A stretch of 64,000 nucleotides of DNA from Candidatus Puniceispirillum sp. (GTDB taxonomy: Bacteria; Pseudomonadota; Alphaproteobacteria; Puniceispirillales; Puniceispirillaceae). The position numbers were made by a program, and so were the translations under genes. The stretch's first letter is position 1. The number at the start of each line of letters is the position of its first letter. Below are positions 34,421-44,193 of this stretch, one piece after another. The notes beneath the pieces were generated by a model. That model was not told where the DNA came from. It was given only the letters and a program-made list of their open reading frames with translations, and ran no database searches. The stretch spans positions 155,124 to 219,123 of the forward strand of contig JAOEUK010000003.1 of the NCBI GenBank assembly GCA_028382965.1, written 5' to 3'.

Positions 34421-35884
34421 TTATCCAAAGTTAGCTAACCGTGCTTGCATTCGACGGTGAGATGATGATGGGATATTCATCATCTCACGATATTTAGCGA
34501 CCGTTCGCCTGGCGAGATCAATTCCTTCATTAGCAATCTTCTTACATATTGCTTCATCACTTAATGGTTTTCCTGGAGTTTCTTCACTAATTAGACGCTT
34601 AACCATATTTCGAACTGCAGCAGCCGACGCGTCACCTGTAGGAGCCCGGGATGCTATATTGACACTAAAGAATGATTTAAGAGGCATGCCTCCACGAGGC
34701 GTCGAAATTAGTAATCCAGTTGTAACGCGGCTAACAGTACTTTCGTGCATACCAACAGCCTGTGCCACATCACGTAAAGATAGCGGCTTTAAATGATCCA
34801 AGCCCTTTTCCAAAAAATCAGTCTGTTGCCTTATAATCTCTGCGCTAATTTTTAATGTTGTAGAATTCCGCTGCTCTACTGCCCGCTTTAACCAACGGGC
34901 GTTGTTTAGCGCATTTGTTGAATAGGATTTTGCCCCCTCATCCATTTTCTTTTCACTCACGAGATCAGCATAATCTTCGTTGATCACTATTGCTGGCAAC
35001 GTGGATCTATTTAATTCTACCGCCCAACCATTTGATCGTCGTTTTACGATTACATCTGGGCTTGGCATTTCAAGGTGATCTATACCTAAAAATTCACCTG
35101 GCTTTGGATTTAGTGTCCGAATTATGGACAGCATTTCCAATACATCATTGGACGTTCCTTTTATCAAGCGGGCCAGGCGTTTCACTTCACCACGGCCTAA
35201 CAGTTCAAGGTTGTCCAATAAAACACCAAAGGCATCTGTCATAGCGCCTAATTCCAACAACTGAAGCTTTAAACAATCTTTTAGATCAATTGCAAAAAGG
35301 CCAGTTGGCTCAAACTTTTGTAAAATAGACAATACAGAAAAGGCCTCCTCTATACTGCTACCACTGGCATCAGCCACCTCATCCACGGTCATACCTAGCC
35401 AGCCACTCGATTCAAGGGCATTCACAAAGTGGCCAGCGATCAGTCGTTGTTTAGGATCGTCAATTGCCAAATTTAATTGCTTGAATAAGCCAGGATAAAA
35501 ACCTTCTTTTGTCGAGACGTTACTAATAGCGTCATAATCACCTTCAAACGGAGCATTTGCAGTAGTTGGACGTGGAGCATCAACAATTGATTGGTCAAAA
35601 CGGTTTTCAAAATCACTATGTTCAGTCGGGTCTTCTGCCAAAGCTGCGCTTTCGCCCAACTCAGAAAGACTAGTAGTTTCAATAGGCGTCTCGATTTCTG
35701 TTGGTTTTTCATCTGAAATGTCAGTTTCACCAACTTCCAAAAAAGGATTTTCATCGACTTGCTCTTGCAAATGTTGACTAAGTTCTAAATTAGACAATTG
35801 CAGCAATTTAATTGCTTGCTGCAATTGTGGTGTCATAACTAATGACTGTTTTTGTTTTAGTTTTACTGACTGAGAAAGTTGCAT
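34421..35884 (-). CDS. rpoN: RNA polymerase sigma-54 factor
   Basis: This 487-residue RpoN has the N-terminal activator-interacting region (QKQSLVMTPQLQQAIKLLQLSNLEL, residues ~11-35) and an acidic linker. The core-binding and helix-turn-helix regions follow (LSLRDVAQAVGMHESTVSRVT), and the C-terminal RpoN box is ARRTVAKYREMMNIP. RpoN recognises GG-N10-GC promoters and needs AAA+ activators. Two candidate activators (56036 and 57429) and five matching promoters are in this window. It stands alone, divergent from the small membrane gene at 36143. Confidence 0.96.
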   Translation of the reverse strand: MQLSQSVKLKQKQSLVMTPQLQQAIKLLQLSNLELSQHLQEQVDENPFLEVGETDISDEKPTEIETPIETTSLSELGESAALAEDPTEHSDFENRFDQSIVDAPRPTTANAPFEGDYDAISNVSTKEGFYPGLFKQLNLAIDDPKQRLIAGHFVNALESSGWLGMTVDEVADASGSSIEEAFSVLSILQKFEPTGLFAIDLKDCLKLQLLELGAMTDAFGVLLDNLELLGRGEVKRLARLIKGTSNDVLEMLSIIRTLNPKPGEFLGIDHLEMPSPDVIVKRRSNGWAVELNRSTLPAIVINEDYADLVSEKKMDEGAKSYSTNALNNARWLKRAVEQRNSTTLKISAEIIRQQTDFLEKGLDHLKPLSLRDVAQAVGMHESTVSRVTTGLLISTPRGGMPLKSFFSVNIASRAPTGDASAAAVRNMVKRLISEETPGKPLSDEAICKKIANEGIDLARRTVAKYREMMNIPSSSHRRMQARLANFG

Positions 35885-36142
35885 AATTTCGTCCTCCTGA
35901 GCAAACTCTGGAGTTCCGGCACATAATTTGCAAAATATCTATTTGACTGGCTTTTGCGTCAATAAGCTGACAATAAATAGTATATATTTCAATAATTTAG
36001 TTTTTTAACTGGAAATTGTGTTTTTGCAGTTGTCAGAATTTAGACAGATAAAATGCAAAAAACATGCGTTGATCAGCTCTACAAATAACAGTAGTTTACT
36101 AATTATTGATCTTCTACCAAGTAAAGGACGAAACACAATTTT
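35885..36142. other. 258-bp upstream region of rpoN
   Basis: AT-rich, non-coding on inspection. It should contain the rpoN promoter (minus strand) and one for the small plus-strand gene at 36143. No consensus box is clear. Confidence 0.4.
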
Positions 36143-36376
36143 ATGCTCCAAACACGTACAGATGTTAAATCAGGTCCATGTTATAGATGCCGGATTATTC
36201 GGTCATTTGTACTGTTTACAGTGATGCTGGTAATTCTGGCCTTAGTTGCTGGCAAGCGTTTTGAAGTAATCCACTTTTTAACCCCAACCTGGTTTGCCGT
36301 CGCAATTATTATAATAGGTGTTAGTGGCTTTATGGTTAAAATAATTAGTTGGAAAATCTTTAAAAAAATTATTTAA
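36143..36376 (+). CDS. 77-residue two-helix membrane protein
   Basis: This small protein has two transmembrane helices (residues ~24-38 and ~50-66), a positively charged N-terminus with CYRCR, and a Lys-rich C-terminal end. AAGGA lies 13 bases before the ATG, a rather long spacing. It overlaps the next, convergent gene by 4 bases. I do not recognise the family. Confidence 0.5.
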   Translation: MLQTRTDVKSGPCYRCRIIRSFVLFTVMLVILALVAGKRFEVIHFLTPTWFAVAIIIIGVSGFMVKIISWKIFKKII

Positions 36377-36978
36377 CGGTCTCGGACAAGACGAACTAAA
36401 ACCGACTGTGATGGGAAAAACCGGCCATAGGTATGGCCTGTCATAAAGTTTACGGTCCAAATGTGACGGGGCGCATAACCATTTACCTCGCCACTCCAAT
36501 ACGGTTCTGCAAGTGTATTAGGGAAGCTGTCCAGTTCAATTTTCACAGGCGCACACTCATTACAAACTAAACCTTCTAATTCTAGACGACTTGGCAAACG
36601 CCAACCTATCCCTAGTTGCTCATTTGCAATGACAATCGCTTGAGCTACCTCATTTTGGGTAAGTTGCATGGCTTCGCCCTCACAACCAGCTCCATTCCAG
36701 ACTTGACCTACCGAGCAGCGCATCCACTCGACGCCATTTTGAAGATCAACTACTAGATGTTCGCGCACCATGAAATTACCCGATTTAACAATAGTTTCAT
36801 CACCTGAAAAATTACCAGGCGATAATGGACTTTGTGCGAAAACCGAGTTCGCACACACAACAAATAGTCCCAGCAGCACAAACAATAGACCAATTTTTTT
36901 TTGGATTCCAGTTTGGAGCCGTTTGCTAATGCGCGTCATTTTATATTGTCGCAAAACACCCTCCGTCTCTAAGCTCAA
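36373..36978 (-). CDS. DUF1566 (Lcl C-terminal)-domain secreted protein
   Basis: The 201-residue protein has a signal peptide (IGLLFVLLGLFVVCANSVFAQ, cleavage likely after VFA, residue ~49). A DUF1566 domain follows, recognised by the WRLPSRLELEGLV motif near residue 130 and by conserved tryptophans (ENGVEWMRC, YWSGEVNG). The start is uncertain: ATG 36939 is likely if the signal peptide begins there, whereas the TTGs upstream (36978 and 36954) are in frame. It would be periplasmic or secreted; function unknown. It lies between rpoN and motA. Confidence 0.7.
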   Translation of the reverse strand: MSLETEGVLRQYKMTRISKRLQTGIQKKIGLLFVLLGLFVVCANSVFAQSPLSPGNFSGDETIVKSGNFMVREHLVVDLQNGVEWMRCSVGQVWNGAGCEGEAMQLTQNEVAQAIVIANEQLGIGWRLPSRLELEGLVCNECAPVKIELDSFPNTLAEPYWSGEVNGYAPRHIWTVNFMTGHTYGRFFPSQSVLVRLVRDR

Positions 36979-37097
36979 AGCAAAAGACTTGAATTAATTC
37001 CTAGTTGCAAGCATATATTGGGCCAAATAAGTTTTAAACCAGAAATATTTCTCATATTTTTAATATTTCCGGCAAAAGTTTTATCCCATAGCTTGTT

Positions 37098-37113
37098 TGG
37101 TATTGTTTTTGCT
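37098..37113 (+). promoter_or_regulatory. Sigma-54-type promoter of motAB
   Basis: TGGTATTGTTTTTGCT has GG (37099-37100) and GC (37111-37112) exactly 10 apart, 50 bp upstream of the motA start and pointing into it. TGGTAT deviates from consensus TGGCAC at two positions, so it is a weaker match than at 31748. Confidence 0.55.
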
Positions 37114-37162
37114 TAGAACTACTTCGGATTCAAGCTCAATTTAGGAAAAGAGTTACTAAACC

Positions 37163-37924
37163 ATGGATATTGCATCCCTTATCGGGTTTATTGGCGCCAT
37201 CGGCATGATTTTAGGTGCTATGATATCAGGCGGTGGTATCGGGCCATTCATTGACGTGCCATCACTACTAATTGTTTGTGGTGGAACTTTCTTTTCAGTT
37301 ATGTACACATGCCCACTGCCGGTTTTTCTGGGCAGTTTTGCTGCAATGGCCAAAGCATTTTTACCCCCCGTTAAAAAAATGGATCAACTGGTGGAGCGGA
37401 TGTCTGAATTAGCTGCTATTGCTCGCAAGGACGGCATGATGGCACTAGAAGGACAGGATGTACCTGATAAATTCTTTCAAAAAGGCCTCCAAATGTTGGT
37501 TGATGGTGCAGATGAAAATAAATTAGTCACCCAACTCAATCAAGAAATTAAAGCCATGCGAAGCAGGCATGAAGCAAATCAGACGGTCGTTAAGGGTTGG
37601 ATCGACATTGGACCAGCAATGGGCATGATTGGCACATTAATTGGACTCGTACTTATGCTTGGCAATATGGCTGATCCAAAGGCGATTGGACCAGCGATGG
37701 CTGTGGCCCTTTTAACCACGATGTATGGGGCAATCATCGCCAATATTATTTTCATGCCTATGTTGGTAAAACTTGAGGGATATACTGCTTATGAAACAAT
37801 CTATCGTAATTTAGTCGTCATAGGTTTGAGAAACATAGCACGCGGTGAGTCACCACGTAATATTCAAGACCAAATGGTTGCCAACCTTCCACCAAAATTG
37901 CAAGCAAAGCTTGAAGCCGCTTAA
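37163..37924 (+). CDS. motA: Flagellar motor stator protein MotA (PomA-like)
   Basis: This 253-residue inner-membrane protein has four transmembrane helices (first at ~3-28, second at ~31-52, third and fourth near 150-195). The MotA/PomA cytoplasmic loop carries LEGQDVPDKFFQKGL, and GPAMGMIGTLIGLVLML sits in the third helix. MotA forms the stator with MotB and pushes on FliG. It precedes motB by 51 bp. The PomA-type style fits a Na+-driven motor, but H+ cannot be excluded. Confidence 0.93.
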   Translation: MDIASLIGFIGAIGMILGAMISGGGIGPFIDVPSLLIVCGGTFFSVMYTCPLPVFLGSFAAMAKAFLPPVKKMDQLVERMSELAAIARKDGMMALEGQDVPDKFFQKGLQMLVDGADENKLVTQLNQEIKAMRSRHEANQTVVKGWIDIGPAMGMIGTLIGLVLMLGNMADPKAIGPAMAVALLTTMYGAIIANIIFMPMLVKLEGYTAYETIYRNLVVIGLRNIARGESPRNIQDQMVANLPPKLQAKLEAA

Positions 37925-37975
37925 GTGCGTGTTTGGGCAAAAGACAGTCCAATCATCTCTGTGTAAAGGAAAAAA

Positions 37976-39118
37976 ATGGCCGAAGAAGAAGAAAATGAAG
38001 TTATAGAAGAAGAGGAAGAAGAGTGTCCCAAGTGTCCACCTGTTGGCGCTCCCGCTTGGATGGCAACCTTTGCTGACATGGCAACTTTACTTATGGCTTT
38101 TTTTGTTCTGATCCTCTCATTTGCAGAATTTAACGTTCCTAAATTTAAGCAAATCTCTGGTTCGTTGAAAAATGCCTTTGGCGTTCAAAAAATTGTTCCT
38201 ATTGTCGAACAACCCAAAGGAACAACGGTTTTGTCACTTAACTTTAGTCCCTCTCCAGCTAAGTCAGTAACCAATGAGATGACACAGCAGACTACAGAGA
38301 CAACAAAACCTGATCTTGAGACTCAAACCAAAACTAAAGACAGCGATGGCAATGGTGACAAGCAAAGTGACGCTGACGAACTCGTAAAGGCCCTGCAAGA
38401 TGCTGTTGCACGTGGTGATATTTCAGTTGAAACACTTGGTGAAAGTGTCGTGGTAAATTTTACTCCAACTGATGCTGAACAAAAAGACCTACCACAGTTG
38501 TTGCAGAAAACACTCAATGCCATTGAAAAAGCCAAAGCAGCAACAGGAAAATCTGAACAGGAGATTTTGTTTGGCGGCATGGAGGGACAATTAGCTCAGC
38601 TTGCAGCCGCTGCCAGTTCAGCTGCAGCAAGTGGAACACAAGCAGCAGAGGACAAGGCAGAGTCCAATAAAAAAGCGCAGGTTGCAGAAGATGAGTTGAA
38701 GGTTGCTCTCAAGCAAGAGATTGGAAAGGGCCTGGTCGATGTCCAGCGAGAAGAAGACAAAGTCATAATTACTGTTGGCTCTGGTGGAGCATTTGCATCT
38801 GGATCAGCCAACCTTACACCTGCGGCTATCGAAATCATGAACAACATTGCCAGCGTTAATGCTGAAGGAAATAGTACAATCAAAGTATCCGGTCATACCG
38901 ACGATGTGCCATTAATTTTTGGGTCTAACTATCGAGATAACTGGGATTTAGCTGCAGCCCGCTCAGCGAGCGTTGTTCAGGCCTTTGCTGCCAATGATAC
39001 TATCTCAGAAGAACGTCTAGAAGCAATAAGTTATGGAGAATCACGGCCAGTTGAAACTAATGAAACACCAGATGGGCGAGCAAAAAATCGACGTATTGAA
39101 ATTGAAATAAATTACTGA
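37976..39118 (+). CDS. motB: Flagellar motor stator protein MotB (PomB-like)
   Basis: This 380-residue protein has an acidic N-terminus with CPKCPP and then APAWMATFADMATLLMAFFVLILSF (one TM helix) with the ion-binding Asp in FAD. A long linker and a C-terminal OmpA/MotB peptidoglycan-binding domain follow (VSGHTDDVPLI, residues ~290-380, ending KNRRIEIEINY). The CP(E/P)-GxPxWMxTFAD form is the PomB style, which favours sodium coupling. It anchors the stator to the wall. The ~120-residue extra linker (residues ~150-260) is longer than in many MotB proteins. Confidence 0.93.
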   Translation: MAEEEENEVIEEEEEECPKCPPVGAPAWMATFADMATLLMAFFVLILSFAEFNVPKFKQISGSLKNAFGVQKIVPIVEQPKGTTVLSLNFSPSPAKSVTNEMTQQTTETTKPDLETQTKTKDSDGNGDKQSDADELVKALQDAVARGDISVETLGESVVVNFTPTDAEQKDLPQLLQKTLNAIEKAKAATGKSEQEILFGGMEGQLAQLAAAASSAAASGTQAAEDKAESNKKAQVAEDELKVALKQEIGKGLVDVQREEDKVIITVGSGGAFASGSANLTPAAIEIMNNIASVNAEGNSTIKVSGHTDDVPLIFGSNYRDNWDLAAARSASVVQAFAANDTISEERLEAISYGESRPVETNETPDGRAKNRRIEIEINY

Positions 39119-40219
39119 TATCAGTATTGAGCCTAGGCTGACGCTGAGAAGTTCGTTTTAACTATAACTGAAAACTACCCACAGCATCTTTATGCCTGGT
39201 AGGCTTTTAGAAGTATTGTTTTGATAATTAGAACGAAAATACAAAGCTTTAGATACCCATAAAAAAGCCAGCGAACTATCACCTAAAGATACAGATGCCT
39301 ATAAAAACTTAAGGGTATGGCCCATGAATATTTAGGGGATAAATCAGTCATATCCTTTCGAATTTTTTACAATTTTTATGTCCCTATTTGCTTTTATAAA
39401 AAGTTATATCTTCTGATAAACAATGGGAAACAGGCCCTACTGTTGGCTCACTCACCATGCGGTTTGAGATCAGGTATGGGGTGGAAAAACTTAAAGTATT
39501 AACAACGGTCCCGTCTTTTTATATTAATAAAAAAAACTATTAAAGCATCTCAATTTAAATGAGAGTTTTAATACCGTGTAAAATATCCTTTATGACGGAG
39601 CGCCCTAACATGGATTACAAGCCCTTCTGTCAAAAGGACAAAAATAACTTAAAACTTTTTTGCAAATAAAATTGATCAAATTGATAAATTATCCAATTGA
39701 TAATGGAGAGTTATCAAACAAATTTCAACATTGTGAGAAAAATTTTTACAAACCGGCCAAAAAATCATCCATACGGTTGGCTAATTAACATGAAAAACGC
39801 TAGCGAACTGACGCCCCATATACCCAAAACTGGCTTGATCAGCGGCACTGTATACATTCACGCACAAGAAAAGAATAAGCCTAATGTTGGTGATTTTGTA
39901 GTTCACATTGATAGCAAAAATTCAAAAAAAACACAGGATGCTCAGTGTTATTTCCTGCTTCTCTTATGCATTACACCATTCTATTTTAATCGGCTAAAAA
40001 GCACGTTGTTTTAGCATTCAACGTTTCACCACGCAACTAGTCCGATAAAAAACTTCAGTCAAACAAGGTAATATTAAAGTTTGAAATTTTTAATCTTGAA
40101 ATCTTGAAATCTCAATGTTGTTATGCCAATAACATAGCGTTTTATCTTAACAACGACCTGCAGTCGGCAACAGAAATCATTGACTGTGAAATTCTTTGAT
40201 CAGAGTATAAAGCTTCATT
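39119..40219. other. 1.1-kb region after motB without a convincing gene
   Basis: It contains short frames only. A 105-codon plus-strand frame at 39697-40014 has no ribosome site or recognisable domain and is left out. A palindrome AGCCTAGGCT lies at 39130-39139, without a T-run. It could be a decayed region between two flagellar blocks. Confidence 0.45.
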
Positions 40220-41002
40220 CTACGCCACCTGACGCTCTGAATGCCCTGTTTTATCTGGCGGCCCAACGTGGCTGAAATCAAAATCACATTTTGGGTCAAT
40301 TTGTCGGCAAACTTTTTGTGCTTCAGCAGAGCTTCGGGCTGCACAAACATGCCAAAAATAATGTTCAGTAAACAGACTGTAATTGCGAATCAACCGAAAT
40401 TGAATCCTATGGAAATATATTGCCACCAATAAAACTGTTAAAACAAACACTGCCCAATGAACAACTATTGCCGTCACATAAGTAACAACTACTGCAACCA
40501 ATGGTTCCCAAGCACGATGCTGAAGCAACCATAAAGGCGGTGCAATAGTTGCAACAGAAGAATAGGCTGTATCATAGAGGACTACATTGCGTTGAATATC
40601 CCTAAGCGCCTCATAATTACAATATTGGTCTTTTGGCCCAACATCATGTTTGGAAAATAGAGCACCTACAGTATTTGAAGCTTCAGCATCGCAATACTCC
40701 AGTTCAACACCCAGTTTTTTATTAATAAGAACGTCATAAAGAATTTCACCTCGGCAAATGGTAAGAAGCAGCTCTTCTTCACGCTCTTCAGCTTGGTCAC
40801 AAAGATCTCTAAAATTATCAATGTCCTGATTGTAAACCTTACCATCAATGGCAAGAACGATATCTCCTTCGCGAAGACGAAGGTCACGACCATGCGCTAT
40901 TCGCGGTATTAACTTTATTTTGATAAATAGAGCTGTACTGGCCGTATTTCCAGTGGTGTCTGCACTTGAAGCGCTCCCACTATCATAATCAAAGTCGGCC
41001 AT
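40220..41002 (-). CDS. PDZ-domain membrane protein of the flagellar locus
   Basis: I place the start at ATG 41002, where GGAGG lies six bases upstream; the ORF reading from 41014 starts four codons earlier. The 260-residue protein has a PDZ-like domain in residues ~30-95 (RLREGDIVLAIDGKVYNQDI resembles the PDZ carboxylate loop and strand). A paired transmembrane hairpin follows near residues 165-200 (LVAVVVTYVTAIVVHWAVFVLTVLLVAIYF). It is the last gene of the minus-strand flagellar run. It may be a motor or assembly accessory, with no assigned role. Confidence 0.7.
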   Translation of the reverse strand: MADFDYDSGSASSADTTGNTASTALFIKIKLIPRIAHGRDLRLREGDIVLAIDGKVYNQDIDNFRDLCDQAEEREEELLLTICRGEILYDVLINKKLGVELEYCDAEASNTVGALFSKHDVGPKDQYCNYEALRDIQRNVVLYDTAYSSVATIAPPLWLLQHRAWEPLVAVVVTYVTAIVVHWAVFVLTVLLVAIYFHRIQFRLIRNYSLFTEHYFWHVCAARSSAEAQKVCRQIDPKCDFDFSHVGPPDKTGHSERQVA

Positions 41003-41033
41003 GTTGACCTCCAATACTGAACATTCCTAAAAT

Positions 41034-41771
41034 TTAAGGGAATGTAATACGATTTTGTTGTGTTTCAAGGAGTTTTTTAATCTCCTTAGCCTGCTTGTTT
41101 AGCGCTTGAACTTCAGTTTTTGTTTTTTTCTGAGAAGCCGCAACATTCTTCAATGCTTTATCACTTGCAATCCTTTTATCGATTGCTCCAATTGACTTCA
41201 TAATTGAAGATTCAATGCTGCTTAAATTAACTCTTATGCTGCTTGATGACGCTTTACTTTGCGAAGCCATAGCGGCCGTCATTTCCTCACCCAAGTTTTT
41301 GGTGGATGCGGTCATTTCATTGCCAGTTTTCTTCAGCTGCTCAACAACACTCGCATTACCCTCAGACATAACCTTTTTTAATTCTGATATTTCTAAGGTT
41401 ACTTGCCTGTTTAGCTTAACCAACTCTTCTTGTTTTGACAATGAGACTTGCAGCTCCGCAAGAACCGTATTCAACTGTTGAATATTTTCAGAAAAAACTA
41501 TCAAGCCTTCACGGTTAGTTTTTGTCATCAACTTTAATTCAGAAATTGATTTGAAATATAAGGTCGCTGAAAAGGCTAGCGCAATTACTGCAGCTAAAAT
41601 AGCACTTGCAAAGGTAATGGTTGTGTAGCGGTGAATTTGTGACACTTTGCTTTCCAACTTTTTATGTTCGCGTTTTACCTGAGTATATTCCGAAGTTACA
41701 TCGGTCGCTGCATCGGCTGCGTCCAGTGCAAGTTTGATACTTTCCTGGACTGAATTCAGTTCACCTGCCAT
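41034..41771 (-). CDS. Coiled-coil protein with one membrane helix (possible MotF counterpart)
   Basis: I use ATG 41771 because it has GAGGAA upstream and shares bases with the previous stop (TGATG). The 245-residue protein has one transmembrane helix near residues 55-75 (TTITFASAILAAVIALAFSATLYF) and long coiled coils on both sides of it. In Rhodobacter sphaeroides Fla1, MotF is a small protein of this architecture needed for motor rotation. Homology here is only inferred from architecture and position. Confidence 0.55.
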   Translation of the reverse strand: MAGELNSVQESIKLALDAADAATDVTSEYTQVKREHKKLESKVSQIHRYTTITFASAILAAVIALAFSATLYFKSISELKLMTKTNREGLIVFSENIQQLNTVLAELQVSLSKQEELVKLNRQVTLEISELKKVMSEGNASVVEQLKKTGNEMTASTKNLGEEMTAAMASQSKASSSSIRVNLSSIESSIMKSIGAIDKRIASDKALKNVAASQKKTKTEVQALNKQAKEIKKLLETQQNRITFP

Positions 41772-41992
41772 CAAGCTTTCCTCTGGTTTTTTACTTTTCC
41801 ACCCGAGTTTCTTAGCACCCGGTCCTCCCGATATGCACATTGCATGCCAGTTGATTCAATTACCACTTGAGATGGCAGGCTTTTGGTCTTAAACCCAAAT
41901 CTTGCACAGCCATAAGGCCGATGCCGGTCATAAGTCACAAAATAATGTATGCATCCATGACATCTTACAGTTTTTTTTACTTCAGATTTCAT
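41771..41992 (-). CDS. Cys-rich zinc-binding-like small protein
   Basis: I start at ATG 41992, which shares a base with the upstream stop (TAATG). The 73-residue protein has a CHGCIHYFVTYDRHRPYGCARFGFKTK core and a STGMQC, so four or five cysteines in the pattern CxxC-x13-C...C. This family (C-x-x-C-x-x-F-x-V-T-W/Y-D...P-x-G-C) is widespread in bacteria and often beside flagellar genes. A zinc-binding role is inferred; no function is known to me. The next stop overlaps the downstream start (TGATG). Confidence 0.7.
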   Translation of the reverse strand: MKSEVKKTVRCHGCIHYFVTYDRHRPYGCARFGFKTKSLPSQVVIESTGMQCAYREDRVLRNSGGKVKNQRKA

Positions 41993-42198
41993 TAGCTTTT
42001 GCGCCACATTGCAACAAAATTAGCTATTACAAATCTCAATCCACCTAACGCACAACAAGTTGCGGCTAACAAACCACCAATTCCTCGTAATTTTTTTCCT
42101 TCATCTAACAATCCAAGGCCATGGATTAGCAAATAGGCTGCAACACCAAAAAAAACCACAGTGCTAATCATCTCACCAATCGATCGGTCTTTACGCAT
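41992..42198 (-). CDS. 68-residue two-helix membrane protein downstream of flhB
   Basis: I start at ATG 42198, preceded by GGAGGGG and overlapping the flhB stop by 8 bases. It has two hydrophobic helices (~13-30 and ~42-62) and basic ends (MRKDRS and MWRKS). Close coupling with flhB and with the Cys-rich gene below suggests a conserved flagellar accessory operon. The family is not recognised. Confidence 0.65.
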   Translation of the reverse strand: MRKDRSIGEMISTVVFFGVAAYLLIHGLGLLDEGKKLRGIGGLLAATCCALGGLRFVIANFVAMWRKS

Positions 42199-43366
42199 TA
42201 ACCCCTCCCGCACCCATGACTAATGGCTTACCAAATTCATCAAAGCGCATATCTTTTGGCAACTCAACATCTGGCCGTTCTAAATTCTCACCACGATCAA
42301 CACGATAAATATATGCTAAAATCACAGCCACAGCCTGATATAGCATTTCTGGGATTTCTGCCCCAATTTCACCACTAAAAAATAGTGCACGTGCTAGCAG
42401 TGGACTTTGAAAAATGGTCACACCAGCGTCATCACCACGTTCAATAATCATTTCAGCAATCCTACCACGCCCCATAGCCAGTATTTTTGGAGCCGATGTG
42501 CTTCCGACTTCATATTTCAACGCTATCGCAAAATGGGTTGGGTTAGTGATAATCGCTGTTGCTGATGGCACGTCTTCCAGAGCTGTTTGCTGGCGAGCAG
42601 CATTTGCAGAGTTTTCCATTTGCATTCGCCGAATTTTGGCTTTTACCTCAGGCGAGCCATCTGTTTGCTTGTGCTCTTCCTTTTGGTCTTGTTTTGACAT
42701 TTTTAACTGTTTTATATGAGTATAACGCTGCCACATAAAATCTAACAACGCAATAACCGCTAACATAACCAAAAGGCCACCAAGAACCGCTGGGAACATG
42801 CTTGCTGCTGAGGCGACAGCCTCCCCCAGTGAACGAAACGGCAGTTGTAGGATTTTTGGCGCCTCTATTTTAAGAATGCCAATGGCGACCGCAAATAATA
42901 GAACAACTTTAAGCGACGCCTTGCCGAGTTCAACAAGAGCTTTCATTGATACCATCCGTTTTAAGCCTTTTAACGGATTTATGCGACTACCTTTAAAACT
43001 CATTGCTTTGGGTGCAAAATTTAGACTACCTGCAACAGCGGCTTGCGTTAAAATGCTTACCGCCATCAGCGGCACACCAACAGCCGCACCGACAATCAAA
43101 ATCATCTTGATTACAACCTCAATCCGCTGGCCCATCAATTTATCAAGATCAGCACCACGCTCAAGACTCAGCAAACTTGACCAATTTCCAATAACAGGCT
43201 CAAAAATATTTGGTAGCACAAACATCATTAGAAGCCCTCCAAACAGACCAGTAAAAACAAACATATCTTTGGAGGTCAGAACCTGGCCATCTTCCGCAGC
43301 TTTATCAAGCTTTCGTTGGGAGGGGTCCTCAGTCTTTTCTTGGCTATCATTACCTTCTTCAGCCAT
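42191..43366 (-). CDS. flhB: Flagellar type III export switch protein FlhB
   Basis: This 391-residue export-apparatus protein has four transmembrane helices and the C-terminal autocleavage motif NPTH in AIITNPTHFAIALKY (residue ~285), which switches substrate from rod/hook to filament. The N-terminus EKTEDPSQRKLDKAAEDGQV is typical. Its length is normal. It starts 8 bases before the end of fliR. Confidence 0.96.
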   Translation of the reverse strand: MAEEGNDSQEKTEDPSQRKLDKAAEDGQVLTSKDMFVFTGLFGGLLMMFVLPNIFEPVIGNWSSLLSLERGADLDKLMGQRIEVVIKMILIVGAAVGVPLMAVSILTQAAVAGSLNFAPKAMSFKGSRINPLKGLKRMVSMKALVELGKASLKVVLLFAVAIGILKIEAPKILQLPFRSLGEAVASAASMFPAVLGGLLVMLAVIALLDFMWQRYTHIKQLKMSKQDQKEEHKQTDGSPEVKAKIRRMQMENSANAARQQTALEDVPSATAIITNPTHFAIALKYEVGSTSAPKILAMGRGRIAEMIIERGDDAGVTIFQSPLLARALFFSGEIGAEIPEMLYQAVAVILAYIYRVDRGENLERPDVELPKDMRFDEFGKPLVMGAGGVNA

Positions 43367-44189
43367 TAGCTATTGCTCCGAGAACAAATTGTATGTTTTC
43401 GATGGCAGAGTGGGATAATTCATCCATCGCACCACCCAAAACATCGACCCAAAGCCATAAAAGTACAAAAATCCCAAGCATGCTAATTGGGAAACCAAAA
43501 GAAAACAAATTCAGTTGTGGAGCGGATCTAGTGATCACACCAATAACAAGATTAATTGCTAGCAAAAAAGCTGTAAGCGGAAGCATGATGATTGTGGCTG
43601 CAAAAAACATTGATCCAGCTGCAGCGATGCCACCCTGAACCAACACTGGAAAGGCAGGCATAACGCCAACTGGAAGGTATTGATACGAGTCAGCAACTGC
43701 CCTAAGAACTACCAAATGTCCATTCCAAGATAAAAAAATTACAGTCAAAAACAGTGAAAATGTTTTACTGATGACTGGAGTTTGTCCACCAGAGTCAGGA
43801 TCAATTTGGGCGGCAAAGCCAAGACCTGCTGAGCTAGCAATCTTTTCACCAGCCAAAAGAACAGCTGAAAACCAGATAGTTAAAATAAGGCCTGATGCAA
43901 CACCAATTGCTAGTTCAGTAATGATCACTTGAACACTTGTTAAAGCTGTAAAACTTTCCCAATCCGGTACGGTAATATTGTTAGTCACAGCTACCCCAAG
44001 AAGTACTGCAAGAATAACACGAACCTGGATTGGAGTTGAACTACCCCCAAAAAAGGGAGATGCAATTAAAAAAGCACCAATGCGCAAACTAGCCAAAAAG
44101 ATTCCCGCAAGTAATTCCAATAAGAAACCAAGGTCTACGCCTGGCAGAGCCCCAACACCTCCTATACCTGAAAATGGCAGATCACCCAT
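43359..44189 (-). CDS. fliR: Flagellar export protein FliR
   Basis: This 276-residue protein has six transmembrane helices in the FliR family pattern (FLASLRIGAFLIASPFFGG, GFAAQIDPDSGGQTPVI, LPLTAFLLAINLVIG). It forms part of the export gate with FliP and FliQ. An AGGTGGG lies just upstream of the start, in the fliQ end. Four bases separate it from fliQ. Confidence 0.94.
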   Translation of the reverse strand: MGDLPFSGIGGVGALPGVDLGFLLELLAGIFLASLRIGAFLIASPFFGGSSTPIQVRVILAVLLGVAVTNNITVPDWESFTALTSVQVIITELAIGVASGLILTIWFSAVLLAGEKIASSAGLGFAAQIDPDSGGQTPVISKTFSLFLTVIFLSWNGHLVVLRAVADSYQYLPVGVMPAFPVLVQGGIAAAGSMFFAATIIMLPLTAFLLAINLVIGVITRSAPQLNLFSFGFPISMLGIFVLLWLWVDVLGGAMDELSHSAIENIQFVLGAIANG

Positions 44190-44193
44190 TCAC

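Noticed and set aside
39697..40014. Plus-strand 105-codon frame after motB
   Set aside because: There is no ribosome site and no family-like segment, and its composition looks like AT-rich background.
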